Assembly (NCBI GenBank): GCA_020848035.1
Contig: JADLAX010000082.1
Coordinates: 1-64,000 of the forward strand
Source of the DNA: Anaerolineae bacterium
GTDB lineage: Bacteria > Chloroflexota > Anaerolineae > Promineifilales > Promineifilaceae
DNA: 64,000 bases
Direction: 5' to 3'
In this document: in pieces, positions 34,220-43,252 of the stretch
Position numbering within the stretch: the first letter of the stretch is position 1
How the letters are laid out: each line of letters starts with the position of its first letter
Position numbers and translations under genes: made by a program
The notes under the pieces: generated by a model
Seen by the model: the letters and a program-made list of their open reading frames with translations, nothing else
Told to the model about the DNA's origin: nothing
Databases searched by the model: none

Positions 34220-36394
34220 TCAGGGTTTCTCTTCTTCGTCATACGGCCGTTTCCACAACAAAAACAGCGTTACCAACAGCACGACCCCAATCATGCCCAG
34301 TTGTACCGTCACAGACAGCGGCTCGATGCGGCTGATGACCCCACCGCCGCCTTTGGCCGCCGGGCCACCCTTGGGCAAGCCTTCGGAATCGCCGTCGCCT
34401 ACCACGGGCAGATTCTCATTCACCTGGGTGCCGTCAAGCGTAAGCAGATAAGCCACGATCTCGTCAATTTGACCTTCTGTCAGGCGACGGCCGTAATCTT
34501 GCGGCATGATGTTGGGCATACACGGCCCGTTGGGGCAGGTTGGCGCCAGGGCATAGTTTGGCTCGATGATCGACTGGCGGATGTAGTCGGCCGCCGCAAC
34601 GTCGGGGATGCGCCCGGTAGCCTCATAGCCAATGGCCGACAGATCCGGCCCCACTTTGTGTCCTTCGCCGATGGGGCCAATGGCGTGGCAGGAGCCGCAG
34701 CCCGCGTTCAGAATAACCTCTTCCACCGTGTCGCCCTCTACCGGGCGGGGCGTGGGGGTGGGGGCGGGCGTGGCGGCCGTTTCCGTGGCAACCGGTGTGG
34801 CCGTGACCATCGCCGCCAGCTCTTCGGCCGTGGGCTGGGGCAGCTCCTCGGTGATTTGGGCACGTAGGATAGCCTCGCATTGGTTGATACCCGGTTCGGG
34901 GTCGGGCATGCACCACAGTGGCTCCGTTTTCCTGGTTTTGAGCAGCGGCACGTACCAAAGCACAATGTCTTCACCCAAAATCGACTCGTCGTTGAGCCAT
35001 TGGCGGGGCGGTTGGAAGGTGTCGCCAGGGCCGGGTGAAAGCGGCTGCTCGCCTTCCAGCTCGTTGTCGTTCAGGACAAAAAAGCGGGCTTCGTCCAGCC
35101 CCAGCGGGTCGGTAGGCAGCAGCGTCCAGCGGTAGAGCAGTTCGCCGCCGCCGGTGGCCAGCTTGAAGCCATCGGGGCCAAGATTATCAACGAAGGGAAA
35201 CAGCTCCAGCTCGGTTTCAGCCTCAACCCACTCAGTTTCCTGCCACAGCCAGACCTGGTCGTCTGCCGCGCCGTCCAAATCAACGTCTAGTCGCCAAAAC
35301 GGCCGATAGATCGACAAATCATCACAGCCGGGGCCGTAGGAGATGAAGCGCGGCTCGAAGCTGCCATCGGCAAAAAAGCGCATGATTTCTTCGTAGCGGT
35401 AGCAGCAGATGCAGTTGGGCCAGCGGGTGAACTCGGTGAACAGCTGGCGCACCTCGAAGCCGTCTTCCAGGTCGTTGACGATGGTGTCGCCAAAGGGCGG
35501 CACGGTGGCCGAAAAGCCAATTTCGTCCCGATAGCCGCCAGGCCAGCTGGGGTACCATGCTTCCACCTGGGGAATTTTGACGGTGGAGAAGACGGTTTTT
35601 CCGTCATAGGTCGCATCGCGGAACAGCACGCCGTCGTGGGCGGTCATTTCCCAGCAAACGTTCCAGCCGTCCTGCTCGTGGCAGCCGTCGGTAAATGCGT
35701 CGCGTTGGGAGACGGGGGCGGCTACGTCCAGATCGGGCCGGGCGCGGGTGTAGAAGGTGCGAGCGACGGTTTGTTGGGTCATGTTGACAAAGACGTGGAA
35801 GATACGGCCGTCGCCCTCAGGATTGTGAAAGGTTAAGTCCACGCACCAATCATCCTGGCAGGTATCGTCGGCCAGCCAGGCCGACATGGGGATCATCGCC
35901 GGATCGCCGTCGCCGATGTTGCCGAGAACGGCCGTTACCGCCGGATCTGCCGCCGCGATTTTGATGGCCTCATTGGCGATAAAGCTGCTGCCCGCAGGCC
36001 GGGCCAGGTCATCCTGCCACTGGGCCAAAATCGAATTGTCGTGCAGCAGGAGGATCTGGTTGACCGTGCCGCCGGTGGTTCGGTTGTAGTAGGTGAGGTG
36101 GACGCAGCTGTTGCCGGTGCAGCCCAGGTTGGCCCAGGGGCGGGCTTCCGCCAGGGTCATCGGCAGGGCATCGACAAAAACCAGGTTGGAATCGGCGGTG
36201 TTGAGGTTGGCTAATTCGGCCGTATCCAGCCCCAGCGGTCGGCCATCGGGTGACATGTACAGCTGCTGGCCCTTGGCAATGGCCAGATCAATTGACGCCT
36301 GCTGCCGCCACAGGGACCAAACTAGATTAGCAATCAGAAAAAGCAATAACGTGAGACAAAAACGAAGGACAATTCGATGCTGTTTTGGGGTCAC
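34220..36394 (-). CDS. Membrane-anchored c-type cytochrome with amine-oxidase-like N-terminal region
   Basis: I start this at GTG 36394, because ACGGGAG lies six bases upstream; the longer frame to 36454 would include it. The 724-residue protein has an N-terminal membrane helix (about 8-28), a large extracellular part of about 500 residues, a Thr/Pro stalk, a cytochrome c domain with heme motif CGSCH and a likely Met ligand in NIMPQDYGRRL, then a second membrane helix near the C-terminus. The middle part (YEEIMRFFADGSFEPRF, FRWR-like FWRLDVDLDG) resembles the catalytic core of copper amine oxidases, but no clear topaquinone Tyr site is present; instead there is CICCY. Likely an electron-transfer protein outside the membrane. 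Confidence 0.7.
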   Translation of the reverse strand: MTPKQHRIVLRFCLTLLLFLIANLVWSLWRQQASIDLAIAKGQQLYMSPDGRPLGLDTAELANLNTADSNLVFVDALPMTLAEARPWANLGCTGNSCVHLTYYNRTTGGTVNQILLLHDNSILAQWQDDLARPAGSSFIANEAIKIAAADPAVTAVLGNIGDGDPAMIPMSAWLADDTCQDDWCVDLTFHNPEGDGRIFHVFVNMTQQTVARTFYTRARPDLDVAAPVSQRDAFTDGCHEQDGWNVCWEMTAHDGVLFRDATYDGKTVFSTVKIPQVEAWYPSWPGGYRDEIGFSATVPPFGDTIVNDLEDGFEVRQLFTEFTRWPNCICCYRYEEIMRFFADGSFEPRFISYGPGCDDLSIYRPFWRLDVDLDGAADDQVWLWQETEWVEAETELELFPFVDNLGPDGFKLATGGGELLYRWTLLPTDPLGLDEARFFVLNDNELEGEQPLSPGPGDTFQPPRQWLNDESILGEDIVLWYVPLLKTRKTEPLWCMPDPEPGINQCEAILRAQITEELPQPTAEELAAMVTATPVATETAATPAPTPTPRPVEGDTVEEVILNAGCGSCHAIGPIGEGHKVGPDLSAIGYEATGRIPDVAAADYIRQSIIEPNYALAPTCPNGPCMPNIMPQDYGRRLTEGQIDEIVAYLLTLDGTQVNENLPVVGDGDSEGLPKGGPAAKGGGGVISRIEPLSVTVQLGMIGVVLLVTLFLLWKRPYDEEEKP

Positions 36395-36544
36395 AGCGAA
36401 CTCCCGTTTGTGAATGTTTATAGAAGTTGGCAACGGATTATAGCCAACCGGCAAGGTTTAGCACGGTGGTTGGCGGTTTTCTCATTTCTCATAGAGATGA
36501 GGTGCAGCGTATGTCGGGTTAGCAAAGGGCAGCGCCTCTGCAAT

Positions 36545-36578
36545 AAAAAACGCTCTGCAGCAGCCTGCAGAGCGTTTT
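36545..36578 (-). terminator. Intrinsic terminator of pckA
   Basis: CGCTCTGCAG (36551-36560) pairs with CTGCAGAGCG (36565-36574) around CAGC; on the minus strand TTTTTTATTG follows. It lies about 30 bases after the pckA stop. Confidence 0.92.
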
Positions 36579-36605
36579 GGTAAGGGTTAAACGTGGTATA
36601 TCAGT

Positions 36606-38192
36606 TTAGAGCGATGGCCCCGCATTGATGATGGCTTCGCTGCTGCCTGCTTTGTACTTCTCAAAATTCTTGATAAAGAGGTTGGCCAGTTTAACAGCCT
36701 GGGCATCGTAGGCGGCTTCGTCTTGCCAGGTGTTCTTGGGAACGAGCATCTCATCCGGGACGTTGGGGCAGGTGGCGGGCACGGCCAGGCCAAAGATGGG
36801 ATCGGTGACAAATTCCACGTTATCCAGCGAGCCGTCATGAATGGCATCGATGATGGCGCGGGTGTAGCGCAGCTTGATGCGCGAGCCAACGCCGTACGGG
36901 CCACCAGTCCAGCCGGTGTTGATCAGCCAGGCGGTTGTGCCATATTCGGCCATTTTTGCTGCCAGCAGTTCGGCATATTTGCTGGGATGCCACACCATAA
37001 ACGCCGCGCCAAAGCAGGCGGAGAAGGTGGCTTCTGGTTCGGTAACGCCAACTTCGGTGCCTGCCACTTTGGCGGTGTAGCCGCTGATGAAGTGGTACAT
37101 GGTTTGTTCCGGCGTCAGCTTGCTGACGGGCGGCAGCACGCCAAAGGCGTCGGCGGTGAGCAGGATGATGTTTTTGGGATGGCCGCCCACACAAGGAATT
37201 TTGGCGTTGGGGATGTACTCGATGGGATAAGCGGCGCGGGTGTTTTCGGTAATGCTGATGTCGGTGTAATCAACCTGGTGGGAACGGCCGTCGTACACCA
37301 CATTTTCCAGCACCGTGCCAAACTTAATTGCGCCATAGATTTCCGGCTCGTTTTCGGCCGACAGGTTGATCGCTTTGGCATAGCAGCCGCCTTCGATGTT
37401 GAAAACGCCGGTATCGGTCCAGCAATGTTCATCATCGCCAATGAGCTTGCGTCGGGCATCGGCGGAGAGGGTGGTTTTGCCGGTGCCAGAGAGGCCAAAG
37501 AAGAGGGAAACATCGCCCTCGTCACCTTCGTTGGCGGAGCAGTGCATGGAGAGCACACCCTTCTTGGGCATGATGTAGTTCATGACGGTGAAGATGCCTT
37601 TTTTCATTTCCCCGGCATATTCGGTGCCGAGGATGACCACTTCTTGCCGCTCAAAGGAGAGATCGATGCTGGTTTTGGAGGTCATGCCGGTGGTGTAACG
37701 ATTGGCCGGGAATTGCCCGGCGTTGTAGACGACGTAGTCGGGATCGCCAAAGGTGACCAGCTGTTCGTCGGTGGGGCGAATGAGCATATTCCACATGAAG
37801 AGGGCGTGATACGGCCGTGTGCAAATAATGCGTACCTTAATCTGCTCGGTTGGGTCCCAGCCGCCAAAACCGTCTACGACATACAGCTTGGGGCGGGTGT
37901 TGAGATAGTCGATGGCCCGTTCGCGGTTGATTTCAAAGGTGTGCTCGTCAACGGCAATGTTGACCGCGCCCCACCAGATATTGTCTTTGGAATCGGGATG
38001 CTGCACGATGCGCTTGTCTTTGGGGCTGCGGCCGGTTTTTTGGCCGGAGCGCACCATCAGGGCACCGGTATCGGCAATGGCGGCATCAACTTCATAGGCC
38101 AGCGCCTCCTGGTAAAGTTGGGCAGGCATGGCGTTGCGCACGACGTTGGCAACATCAATGTTGTGTTGTTTGAGCGAAAATTGAGTGGACAA
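36606..38192 (-). CDS. pckA: Phosphoenolpyruvate carboxykinase (ATP)
   Basis: This enzyme turns oxaloacetate and ATP into PEP and CO2, the entry of gluconeogenesis. The ATP-type marks are visible: [28 protein letters not shown] (P-loop), MHCSANEG and [18 protein letters not shown] start it at TTG 38192, since AAGGAGG lies five bases upstream and the resulting 528 residues match the usual length; the ATG at 38273 would add 27 residues with no family match. It pairs functionally with the aldolase in this window. A terminator follows. Confidence 0.95.
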   Translation of the reverse strand: MSTQFSLKQHNIDVANVVRNAMPAQLYQEALAYEVDAAIADTGALMVRSGQKTGRSPKDKRIVQHPDSKDNIWWGAVNIAVDEHTFEINRERAIDYLNTRPKLYVVDGFGGWDPTEQIKVRIICTRPYHALFMWNMLIRPTDEQLVTFGDPDYVVYNAGQFPANRYTTGMTSKTSIDLSFERQEVVILGTEYAGEMKKGIFTVMNYIMPKKGVLSMHCSANEGDEGDVSLFFGLSGTGKTTLSADARRKLIGDDEHCWTDTGVFNIEGGCYAKAINLSAENEPEIYGAIKFGTVLENVVYDGRSHQVDYTDISITENTRAAYPIEYIPNAKIPCVGGHPKNIILLTADAFGVLPPVSKLTPEQTMYHFISGYTAKVAGTEVGVTEPEATFSACFGAAFMVWHPSKYAELLAAKMAEYGTTAWLINTGWTGGPYGVGSRIKLRYTRAIIDAIHDGSLDNVEFVTDPIFGLAVPATCPNVPDEMLVPKNTWQDEAAYDAQAVKLANLFIKNFEKYKAGSSEAIINAGPSL

Positions 38193-38901
38193 GAGAACCT
38201 CCTTGCAATGGTTGCCTGGTAAGGTTGTGCGTGCGGAACGGCCGTTGCCAGCCAGAAAGAACCGTTTGTTCAACCTTAAGGCGAAAGTATTTTTATTTTG
38301 ACCAGTTGAAATGACTTCCTGCGGTTACGCAAGCCTGGATATGCAAGCGTGGCGTACAGCTCCGAGCAACCCGCGCCAGGTTTAAACAAAACCGGGTTTG
38401 GTGCGGTTTACCACGGAAGTTGCCGATCGGCGCAAATTGGTTCAGCCAAATCTGCGGCCAGATGCCTTATCCAGTATCGGGCAAAAGCCAACAAGAAGGA
38501 CGCATCTTTATGCCTCCAATTGTGGCCTTGATTGACGCAAATCACAACTCAGTAGGATTTTTGGTTTGGGAAATTTTTTTGTGACCTGCTCTTCAACGAT
38601 GTTAAAGCGGGCAAGCCTATCGCAGCAAACGATCTACATACCCCTTTGTGGCAAAAAATAATTGGGAAAAACGGCTCTGATTTTCATTAAAACAGCTTGC
38701 CAATTATCAAATGCACGGCGTAATTATAGCAAAAACCGACTGCTTTTTTTGGCCAAACGTAATGTGTAGGATAAACAAAACTCATGAACAGCCATTGCCC
38801 TTGCTTATTCAGGTGCAGGGTTAAAATAACGGCCGTTGTTCCTAAATTTAGGCTATGGTATGACTATTTTGCGTTTCCTGGTTTCTGGTTAAACTAGAAT
38901 C
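38193..38901. other. Long divergent intergenic region between pckA and coaBC
   Basis: About 710 bases with no supported gene. Next to pckA it holds the ribosome site, an AACGGCCGTT copy (near 38238) and an 8-base inverted repeat (TAAGGTTG with CAACCTTA, about 38219-38279). A plausible plus-strand promoter is TTGCCA (about 38698) with TAATTA 18 bases on. Another AACGGCCGTT lies near 38829. The middle, 38300-38680, shows nothing I recognise. Confidence 0.5.
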
Positions 38902-40128
38902 ATGAGCAAAATTCGCCTGTTGGATGGAAAGAAAGTTGTATTGGGTGTTACTGGTTCAATTGCCTGCTACAAGGCGGTTGACCTGGCGTCTAAGCTGACC
39001 CAGGCGGGTGCGTTGGTAGATGTGATTCTTACCGAAGGCGCCCAGCAGTTTGTGTCGCCGTTGACCTTTCGTTCGGTGACGGGACGGCCGTCTTATACGG
39101 ACATGTGGAGCCGCGAAGTGCACGTACAGCATGTGGGCCTGGGTGAAGCGGCCGATCTCTTTGTGGTGGCCCCGGCAACGGGCCACACCCTGGCCAAAAT
39201 GGCCTACGGCCTGGCCGATAACTTGCTCACGGTCACTGCCCTGGCGGCGCGCTGCCCCATCCTGGTGGCTCCGGCAATGGACGGCGGCATGTTTGACCAT
39301 CCGGCGACGCAGGCCAACATCGCCACCCTGCGCCAACGTGGTGTGCTCGTTGCCGGGCCAGCCGAGGGGCGCATGGCGTCTGGCCTGACCGGCCTGGGAC
39401 GTTTGGTGGAGCCAGCCGATTTGTTGGGCCATATTCGCCAGGTGCTGGCCAAAGAGGGTCCGCTGGCCGGGCGCAAGGTGGTGGTTTCCACTGGCCCTAC
39501 GCGGGAACCGATGGATCCGGTGCGCTTCATCAGCAACCGGTCTACCGGCAAGCAGGGGCTGGCCGTGGCCCAGGCGGCGCTGGATGCGGGTGCGGAGGTC
39601 ACCATCGTGCATGGACCCATTGCGGAGCCAATTCCGTTTGGGGCAACGGCCGTTGCCGTGCAAACGACCGACGAGATGGGCAGTGCGGTGCTGGAAGCCG
39701 CCCAATCGGCCGATGCCTTGTTTATGGTGGCTGCCGTAGCCGATTTCCGGCCCAACACCCAATCGGACAAGAAGATCAAGAAGACCGACGAACAGTGGGG
39801 GCTGGCCATTGGTTTGGAAGTGACGCTGGATATTTTAACGGCCGTTAAAGCTCAGCGAGACAAAAGCGGCTTTCCCCGCGTGGTGCTGGGGTTTGCCGCC
39901 GAAACACACAACGCGTTTGAATACGGCCGTGACAAGCTGCTGCGCAAAGGACTCAACTTCATCGCCGTCAACGACGTGATGGATAAGGGCGTGGGCTTTG
40001 AGGTAGACACCAACAAGGTGCTGCTGCTCAGTTCGGCTGGGGTGGTGGAAGAGATACCGCTGCAGAGCAAAACGGCCGTGGCGGAACGGCTGGTGCACCA
40101 TGTGGCCAAGAGTTTGAACGGAAATTGA
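38902..40128 (+). CDS. coaBC: Bifunctional phosphopantothenoylcysteine decarboxylase / synthase
   Basis: This 408-residue enzyme makes 4'-phosphopantetheine for coenzyme A. The N-terminal CoaC half (1-185) is a flavoprotein with GVTGSIACYKAVDLASKL, the active His in VQHVGLGEAADL, and PAMDGGMF in place of the more usual PAMNxxMW. The C-terminal CoaB half has STGPTREPMDPVRFISNRSTGKQG, AAVADFRP and KIKK. CoA supply fits the beta-oxidation and HMG-CoA lyase genes in this window. The ATG follows AAACTAGAAT with no ribosome site, so a leaderless start is possible. Confidence 0.95.
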   Translation: MSKIRLLDGKKVVLGVTGSIACYKAVDLASKLTQAGALVDVILTEGAQQFVSPLTFRSVTGRPSYTDMWSREVHVQHVGLGEAADLFVVAPATGHTLAKMAYGLADNLLTVTALAARCPILVAPAMDGGMFDHPATQANIATLRQRGVLVAGPAEGRMASGLTGLGRLVEPADLLGHIRQVLAKEGPLAGRKVVVSTGPTREPMDPVRFISNRSTGKQGLAVAQAALDAGAEVTIVHGPIAEPIPFGATAVAVQTTDEMGSAVLEAAQSADALFMVAAVADFRPNTQSDKKIKKTDEQWGLAIGLEVTLDILTAVKAQRDKSGFPRVVLGFAAETHNAFEYGRDKLLRKGLNFIAVNDVMDKGVGFEVDTNKVLLLSSAGVVEEIPLQSKTAVAERLVHHVAKSLNGN

Positions 40129-40135
40129 GGGGCAT

Positions 40136-40205
40136 AGTGAGAAGTGATAAGTGAAAAGTAAAAGGTGCTGCACCTTTTCACTTATCACTTTTTACTTTTC
40201 ACGCC
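40136..40205. repeat. Self-complementary period-7 array 2
   Basis: Ten 7-base units in phase: AGTGAGA and AGTGATA types on the left, CACCTTT and TCACTTA types on the right, folding into a long hairpin. It begins eight bases after the coaBC stop and ends just before the next gene. Confidence 0.9.
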
Positions 40206-40225
40206 TGCTCTTGTAGGATCAAAGA

Positions 40226-40588
40226 ATGGATCGCGTACAGTTACGAGAAGATTTGCTAACCGTGTTTAACCAGGAAGAGTTCCGGCTGCTGTGTCGGCGG
40301 CTGGGGGTGGCGTATGACCAGCTGCGTGGCCAGACGCCGCGTGACAAGGCGGGGTTGTTGATTGGCACGATGGAGCGCAACGGCCGTTTGCCCGAACTGG
40401 TGCAGGAAGTGGTGCGGGAACGGCCGCACCTGGAAACCAACTACAGCGCCTACGTCGCTATCGAAACGGCCGCTGCCGATGATCCGCTGAGCTGGCTGGA
40501 CCGGCTGGCCAAAGGCGAAGGCCCGGCCATCGAAGAGCCGCCCACCATGCGCTGGAACACCGAAATTATTGAGGATGATGATGAGTAA
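40226..40588 (+). CDS. Effector-associated-domain (EAD7-like) protein
   Basis: This 120-residue protein has an 80-residue helical death-like domain: LREDLLTVFNQEEFRLLCRRLGV, then YDQLRGQTPRDKAGLLI and ERNGRLPELVQEVVRERP. That pattern matches effector-associated domain 7, an adaptor fold used in bacterial conflict and signalling proteins to recruit partners by homotypic contact. Here it stands alone with an acidic tail (EIIEDDDE). Its partner would be another EAD7 protein elsewhere. Its end overlaps the start of the next gene by eight bases. Confidence 0.75.
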   Translation: MDRVQLREDLLTVFNQEEFRLLCRRLGVAYDQLRGQTPRDKAGLLIGTMERNGRLPELVQEVVRERPHLETNYSAYVAIETAAADDPLSWLDRLAKGEGPAIEEPPTMRWNTEIIEDDDE

Positions 40589-40955
40589 GATTTTTGTGAT
40601 GTTGGGTGCGGCATTGATGATGTTGGGGGTTGGTGCGGGCGCGTTTGGGGCCCACGGGCTGAAACCCTACTTTGAACGCTTTCCTGATTTGGCAAGCACG
40701 TATGAAACGGCCGTGCGCTACCACGTCTACCATGCCCTCGGCCTCTTTGCTGCGGCCTGGCTGGCCGATAAATACCCAACCAGCCTGACGACCTGGGCTG
40801 GTTACCTGATGGTGGCCGGTATTGTTATCTTTTCTGGCAGCCTGTACCTGCTTGTGGTTATCCGGCAAGGCTGGTTGGGGGCCATAACACCCATCGGCGG
40901 CGTCGCTTTTGTGGCAGGCTGGGGCTGCCTGCTCCTGGCCGCCTGGCGCGCCTAA
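40581..40955 (+). CDS. DUF423 family membrane protein
   Basis: This 124-residue protein has four membrane helices (LGAALMMLGVGAGAFGAHGL, YHALGLFAAAW, GYLMVAGIVIFSGSLY, PIGGVAFVAGWGCLLLAA) and the family sequence GAFGAHGLK, as in E. coli YgdD. The function is unknown. I start at ATG 40581; ATGs at 40575 and 40578 are equally possible. It overlaps the end of the EAD gene, so the two are translationally coupled, which is unusual for this family. Confidence 0.85.
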   Translation: MSKIFVMLGAALMMLGVGAGAFGAHGLKPYFERFPDLASTYETAVRYHVYHALGLFAAAWLADKYPTSLTTWAGYLMVAGIVIFSGSLYLLVVIRQGWLGAITPIGGVAFVAGWGCLLLAAWRA

Positions 40956-40969
40956 AACCAACCTGTTAG

Positions 40970-41045
40970 GCGAGTATGCCAGTGTGCAAGTTAGCAAGAC
41001 CTGGCTACTCGCACACTCGCCCACGCTTAACTCGCAAACTCGGCA
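40970..41045. repeat. Self-complementary period-8 array
   Basis: Units of eight bases in phase: GCGAGTAT, GCCAGTGT and relatives on the left, CACTCGCC and ACTCGCAA types on the right. It begins 14 bases after the DUF423 stop and precedes the rhodanese gene. Confidence 0.75.
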
Positions 41046-41059
41046 ATCAAAGGAAGCTT

Positions 41060-41419
41060 ATGAACAACCCCTACGGTGTACCCGGCCTTTCCGTGCATGA
41101 AGTGGCCCACAAACGTGATAACGAAGAAGATTTCATCCTGCTGGATGTGCGCGAACCTGTCGAACTGCACTACGCCAACCTGGGTACCAATGTCTATCTC
41201 GCGCCGATGAGCGAGCTGGCCCAGCAAGGCCCCGAAGCCCTGCCCGAAGAAGTGCTGAACAACAAAGATGCCGAAGTCATTGTGATGTGCCATCACGGCA
41301 ACCGCAGCGCCCAGGTTACGGCCTGGCTGCGCCAGCAGGGCTGGACCAATGTGTTTAACATGGATGGTGGCATCGACGCGTACGCCGCCCTGGTAGACCC
41401 TGGTATTGGGCGCTATTAA
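41060..41419 (+). CDS. Rhodanese-like single-domain protein
   Basis: This 119-residue protein is a single rhodanese domain with DFILLDVREPVELHYANLG and active-site loop CHHGNRS starting at Cys77. Rhodaneses carry a persulfide on this cysteine and move sulfur to acceptors such as cyanide or thiols. ATG 41060 follows AGGAAG. The upstream frame to 40976 runs through a repeat array and is not coding. It may act with sulfur transfer proteins such as SufE in the same window, which is only a guess. Confidence 0.88.
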   Translation: MNNPYGVPGLSVHEVAHKRDNEEDFILLDVREPVELHYANLGTNVYLAPMSELAQQGPEALPEEVLNNKDAEVIVMCHHGNRSAQVTAWLRQQGWTNVFNMDGGIDAYAALVDPGIGRY

Positions 41420-41694
41420 ACTGTGTGTTTGCCGAGTCAGGGCGTCCACACTTTCCAAAAACGAGAGGGCAGAACCAGTTCATTGGTGAAATGTGTGGTT
41501 GCCCTCCACTGCCTGCCCCTTCTGTACTGCCGCTCATAAAATCAAAGGCGATGTATGGTAAAATCGCTCCAGAACCTTTCCCGCAGGTTGTCTCCCCACA
41601 ACAGCCTGCCAACCATTTTGCGCCAGAAATCCTTATCATGTCTTGCAATTACGGGCGTAAAACGATACTAACCGAGCAGCAGCACAGGTAAATC

Positions 41695-42621
41695 ATGGCA
41701 GACTCCCTAAAAATTTATGAGGTAGGCCCGCGCGACGGCTTGCAAAATGAAGCCAACCTCATCAACACCAGTCAGAAAAAAGCGTTGGTGGCAGGATTGG
41801 TAGCCGCTGGCCTGCACCACATCGAGCTGACCAGTTTTGTGCATCCCCAGGCCGTGCCGCAAATGGCCGATGCCGATGATCTCATGACCTTCAGCCGCCA
41901 GAGCTGGCCCGAACGTGACTTCATTGGCCTCGTCTTTAACCAGCGCGGCTACGACCGGGCGCTGGCGGCGGGCTGCCGGGCGATGGCCTTTGGTGTGTCG
42001 GTGAGCGACACGTTTAGCCAGAAAAACACGCGCATGTCGTCGCAGCAGGCGTATGACATCACCCAGGAGCTGATGGCCCAGGCTCGGCGCGACGGCATCT
42101 GGACGCGCATCTACATCATGACCGCCTGGGTGTGCCCATTTGAGGGCAACACGCCGCCGCAGCGCACCATTGCCCTGGCCGACAGACTGTGGCAGATGGC
42201 CCCCGATGAGCTGGCCATTGCCGACACCATCGGCCACGCCAATCCGCTGGACGTGGGGCGCTTGATGGAGTCGCTGGGTCGCCGCCTGGAGATGAGCAAG
42301 CTGGCGGTACACCTGCACGACACGCAGGCGATGGGGCTGGCCAACGCCACCACAGCGCTGCAAGCCGGTGTGCGCATCTTCGACAGCAGCGTGGGCGGGC
42401 TGGGCGGCTGCCCGTTTGCCCCCGGCGCGGCAGGCAACCTGGCCACCGAAGATTTGGTCTTTCTGGCCTATAAAATGGGGCTGGGCAGCGGGGTGGATTT
42501 TGCCCGGCTGTGGGATGTTGTTTATCAAATTGAAGCATATGTAGGACGGCCGATTGGTGGCCGAATCCGGCAGTGGTGGGAAAGCCAGTGTTTGCAGGAG
42601 CCTACGTTTACGTTTAGATAG
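41695..42621 (+). CDS. mvaB: Hydroxymethylglutaryl-CoA lyase
   Basis: This 308-residue enzyme splits HMG-CoA into acetyl-CoA and acetoacetate, the last step of leucine breakdown and of ketone-body metabolism. It has EVGPRDGLQNE, SFVHPQAVPQMADA, and the signature GGLGGCPFAPGAAGN. The catalytic Cys lies in that last motif. It fits the fatty-acid degradation genes 8 kb away. The next gene starts inside its stop codon. The gene contains no exact ACGGCCGT. Confidence 0.92.
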   Translation: MADSLKIYEVGPRDGLQNEANLINTSQKKALVAGLVAAGLHHIELTSFVHPQAVPQMADADDLMTFSRQSWPERDFIGLVFNQRGYDRALAAGCRAMAFGVSVSDTFSQKNTRMSSQQAYDITQELMAQARRDGIWTRIYIMTAWVCPFEGNTPPQRTIALADRLWQMAPDELAIADTIGHANPLDVGRLMESLGRRLEMSKLAVHLHDTQAMGLANATTALQAGVRIFDSSVGGLGGCPFAPGAAGNLATEDLVFLAYKMGLGSGVDFARLWDVVYQIEAYVGRPIGGRIRQWWESQCLQEPTFTFR

Positions 42622-43211
42622 TGGACCAGTACCTCACCCCCCAAATGTTGCTCTCGGCCTACTGCCAGGGTGTATTCCCGATGGCGCATGAAGACGGCCG
42701 TATCTACTGGTACGATCCTGACCCCAGAGCTATCATTCCCTTAGATCGTTTTCATGTTTCCCGTTCGCTTGAACGCACCATTCGTCAGCACTCCTTTGAA
42801 ATACGGCTGAACACGGCATTTACGGCCGTTATCAAAGCGTGCGCCGCTTCAGCCCCGGGCCGTGAAGAAACCTGGATCAACGACGATATCATCCAGGCAT
42901 ACACGCGGCTGCACCGGTTGGGTTTTGCCCACAGCGTGGAGGCGTGGCAGGCAGGTGAACTGGTGGGTGGGCTTTACGGCGTGGCCATTGGCGGCTTCTT
43001 CGCCGGAGAAAGCATGTTTAGCACCGTAACCGACAGCAGCAAGGTGGCCCTGGTCTACCTGGTAGAGCATCTGCGGCGGCGGCGATTCCGCCTGCTCGAT
43101 ACCCAGTTTATGACCGAACATCTGCGCCGCTTTGGTGCTGAGGAGATTTCGGCGGCCGAGTACCGGCAGCGGCTGGGGCAGGCGCTGCTGACGTCGGCTA
43201 CGTTTGGTTAA
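42621..43211 (+). CDS. aat: Leucyl/phenylalanyl-tRNA--protein transferase
   Basis: This 196-residue enzyme adds Leu or Phe from aminoacyl-tRNA to proteins that begin with Arg or Lys, marking them for ClpAP. It has YCQGVFPMAHEDGRIYWYDPDPRAIIPL, HVSRSLERTIR, HSVEAWQ, GGLYGVAIGGFFAGESMFS and LLDTQFMTEHLRRFGA. The GTG start shares its first base with the mvaB stop (TAGTG), so the two are coupled. Length is slightly short of the usual 200-240. Confidence 0.93.
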   Translation: MDQYLTPQMLLSAYCQGVFPMAHEDGRIYWYDPDPRAIIPLDRFHVSRSLERTIRQHSFEIRLNTAFTAVIKACAASAPGREETWINDDIIQAYTRLHRLGFAHSVEAWQAGELVGGLYGVAIGGFFAGESMFSTVTDSSKVALVYLVEHLRRRRFRLLDTQFMTEHLRRFGAEEISAAEYRQRLGQALLTSATFG

Positions 43212-43252
43212 GCCGGGGAACAGGCGTTTTTGTTTTACACGAGGAGGAAGAA

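Noticed and set aside
36723-38222. Long plus-strand open frame opposite pckA (about 500 codons)
   Set aside because: It is antisense to a clear PEP carboxykinase with all motifs, and its product resembles no family; GC-rich coding gives such shadows.
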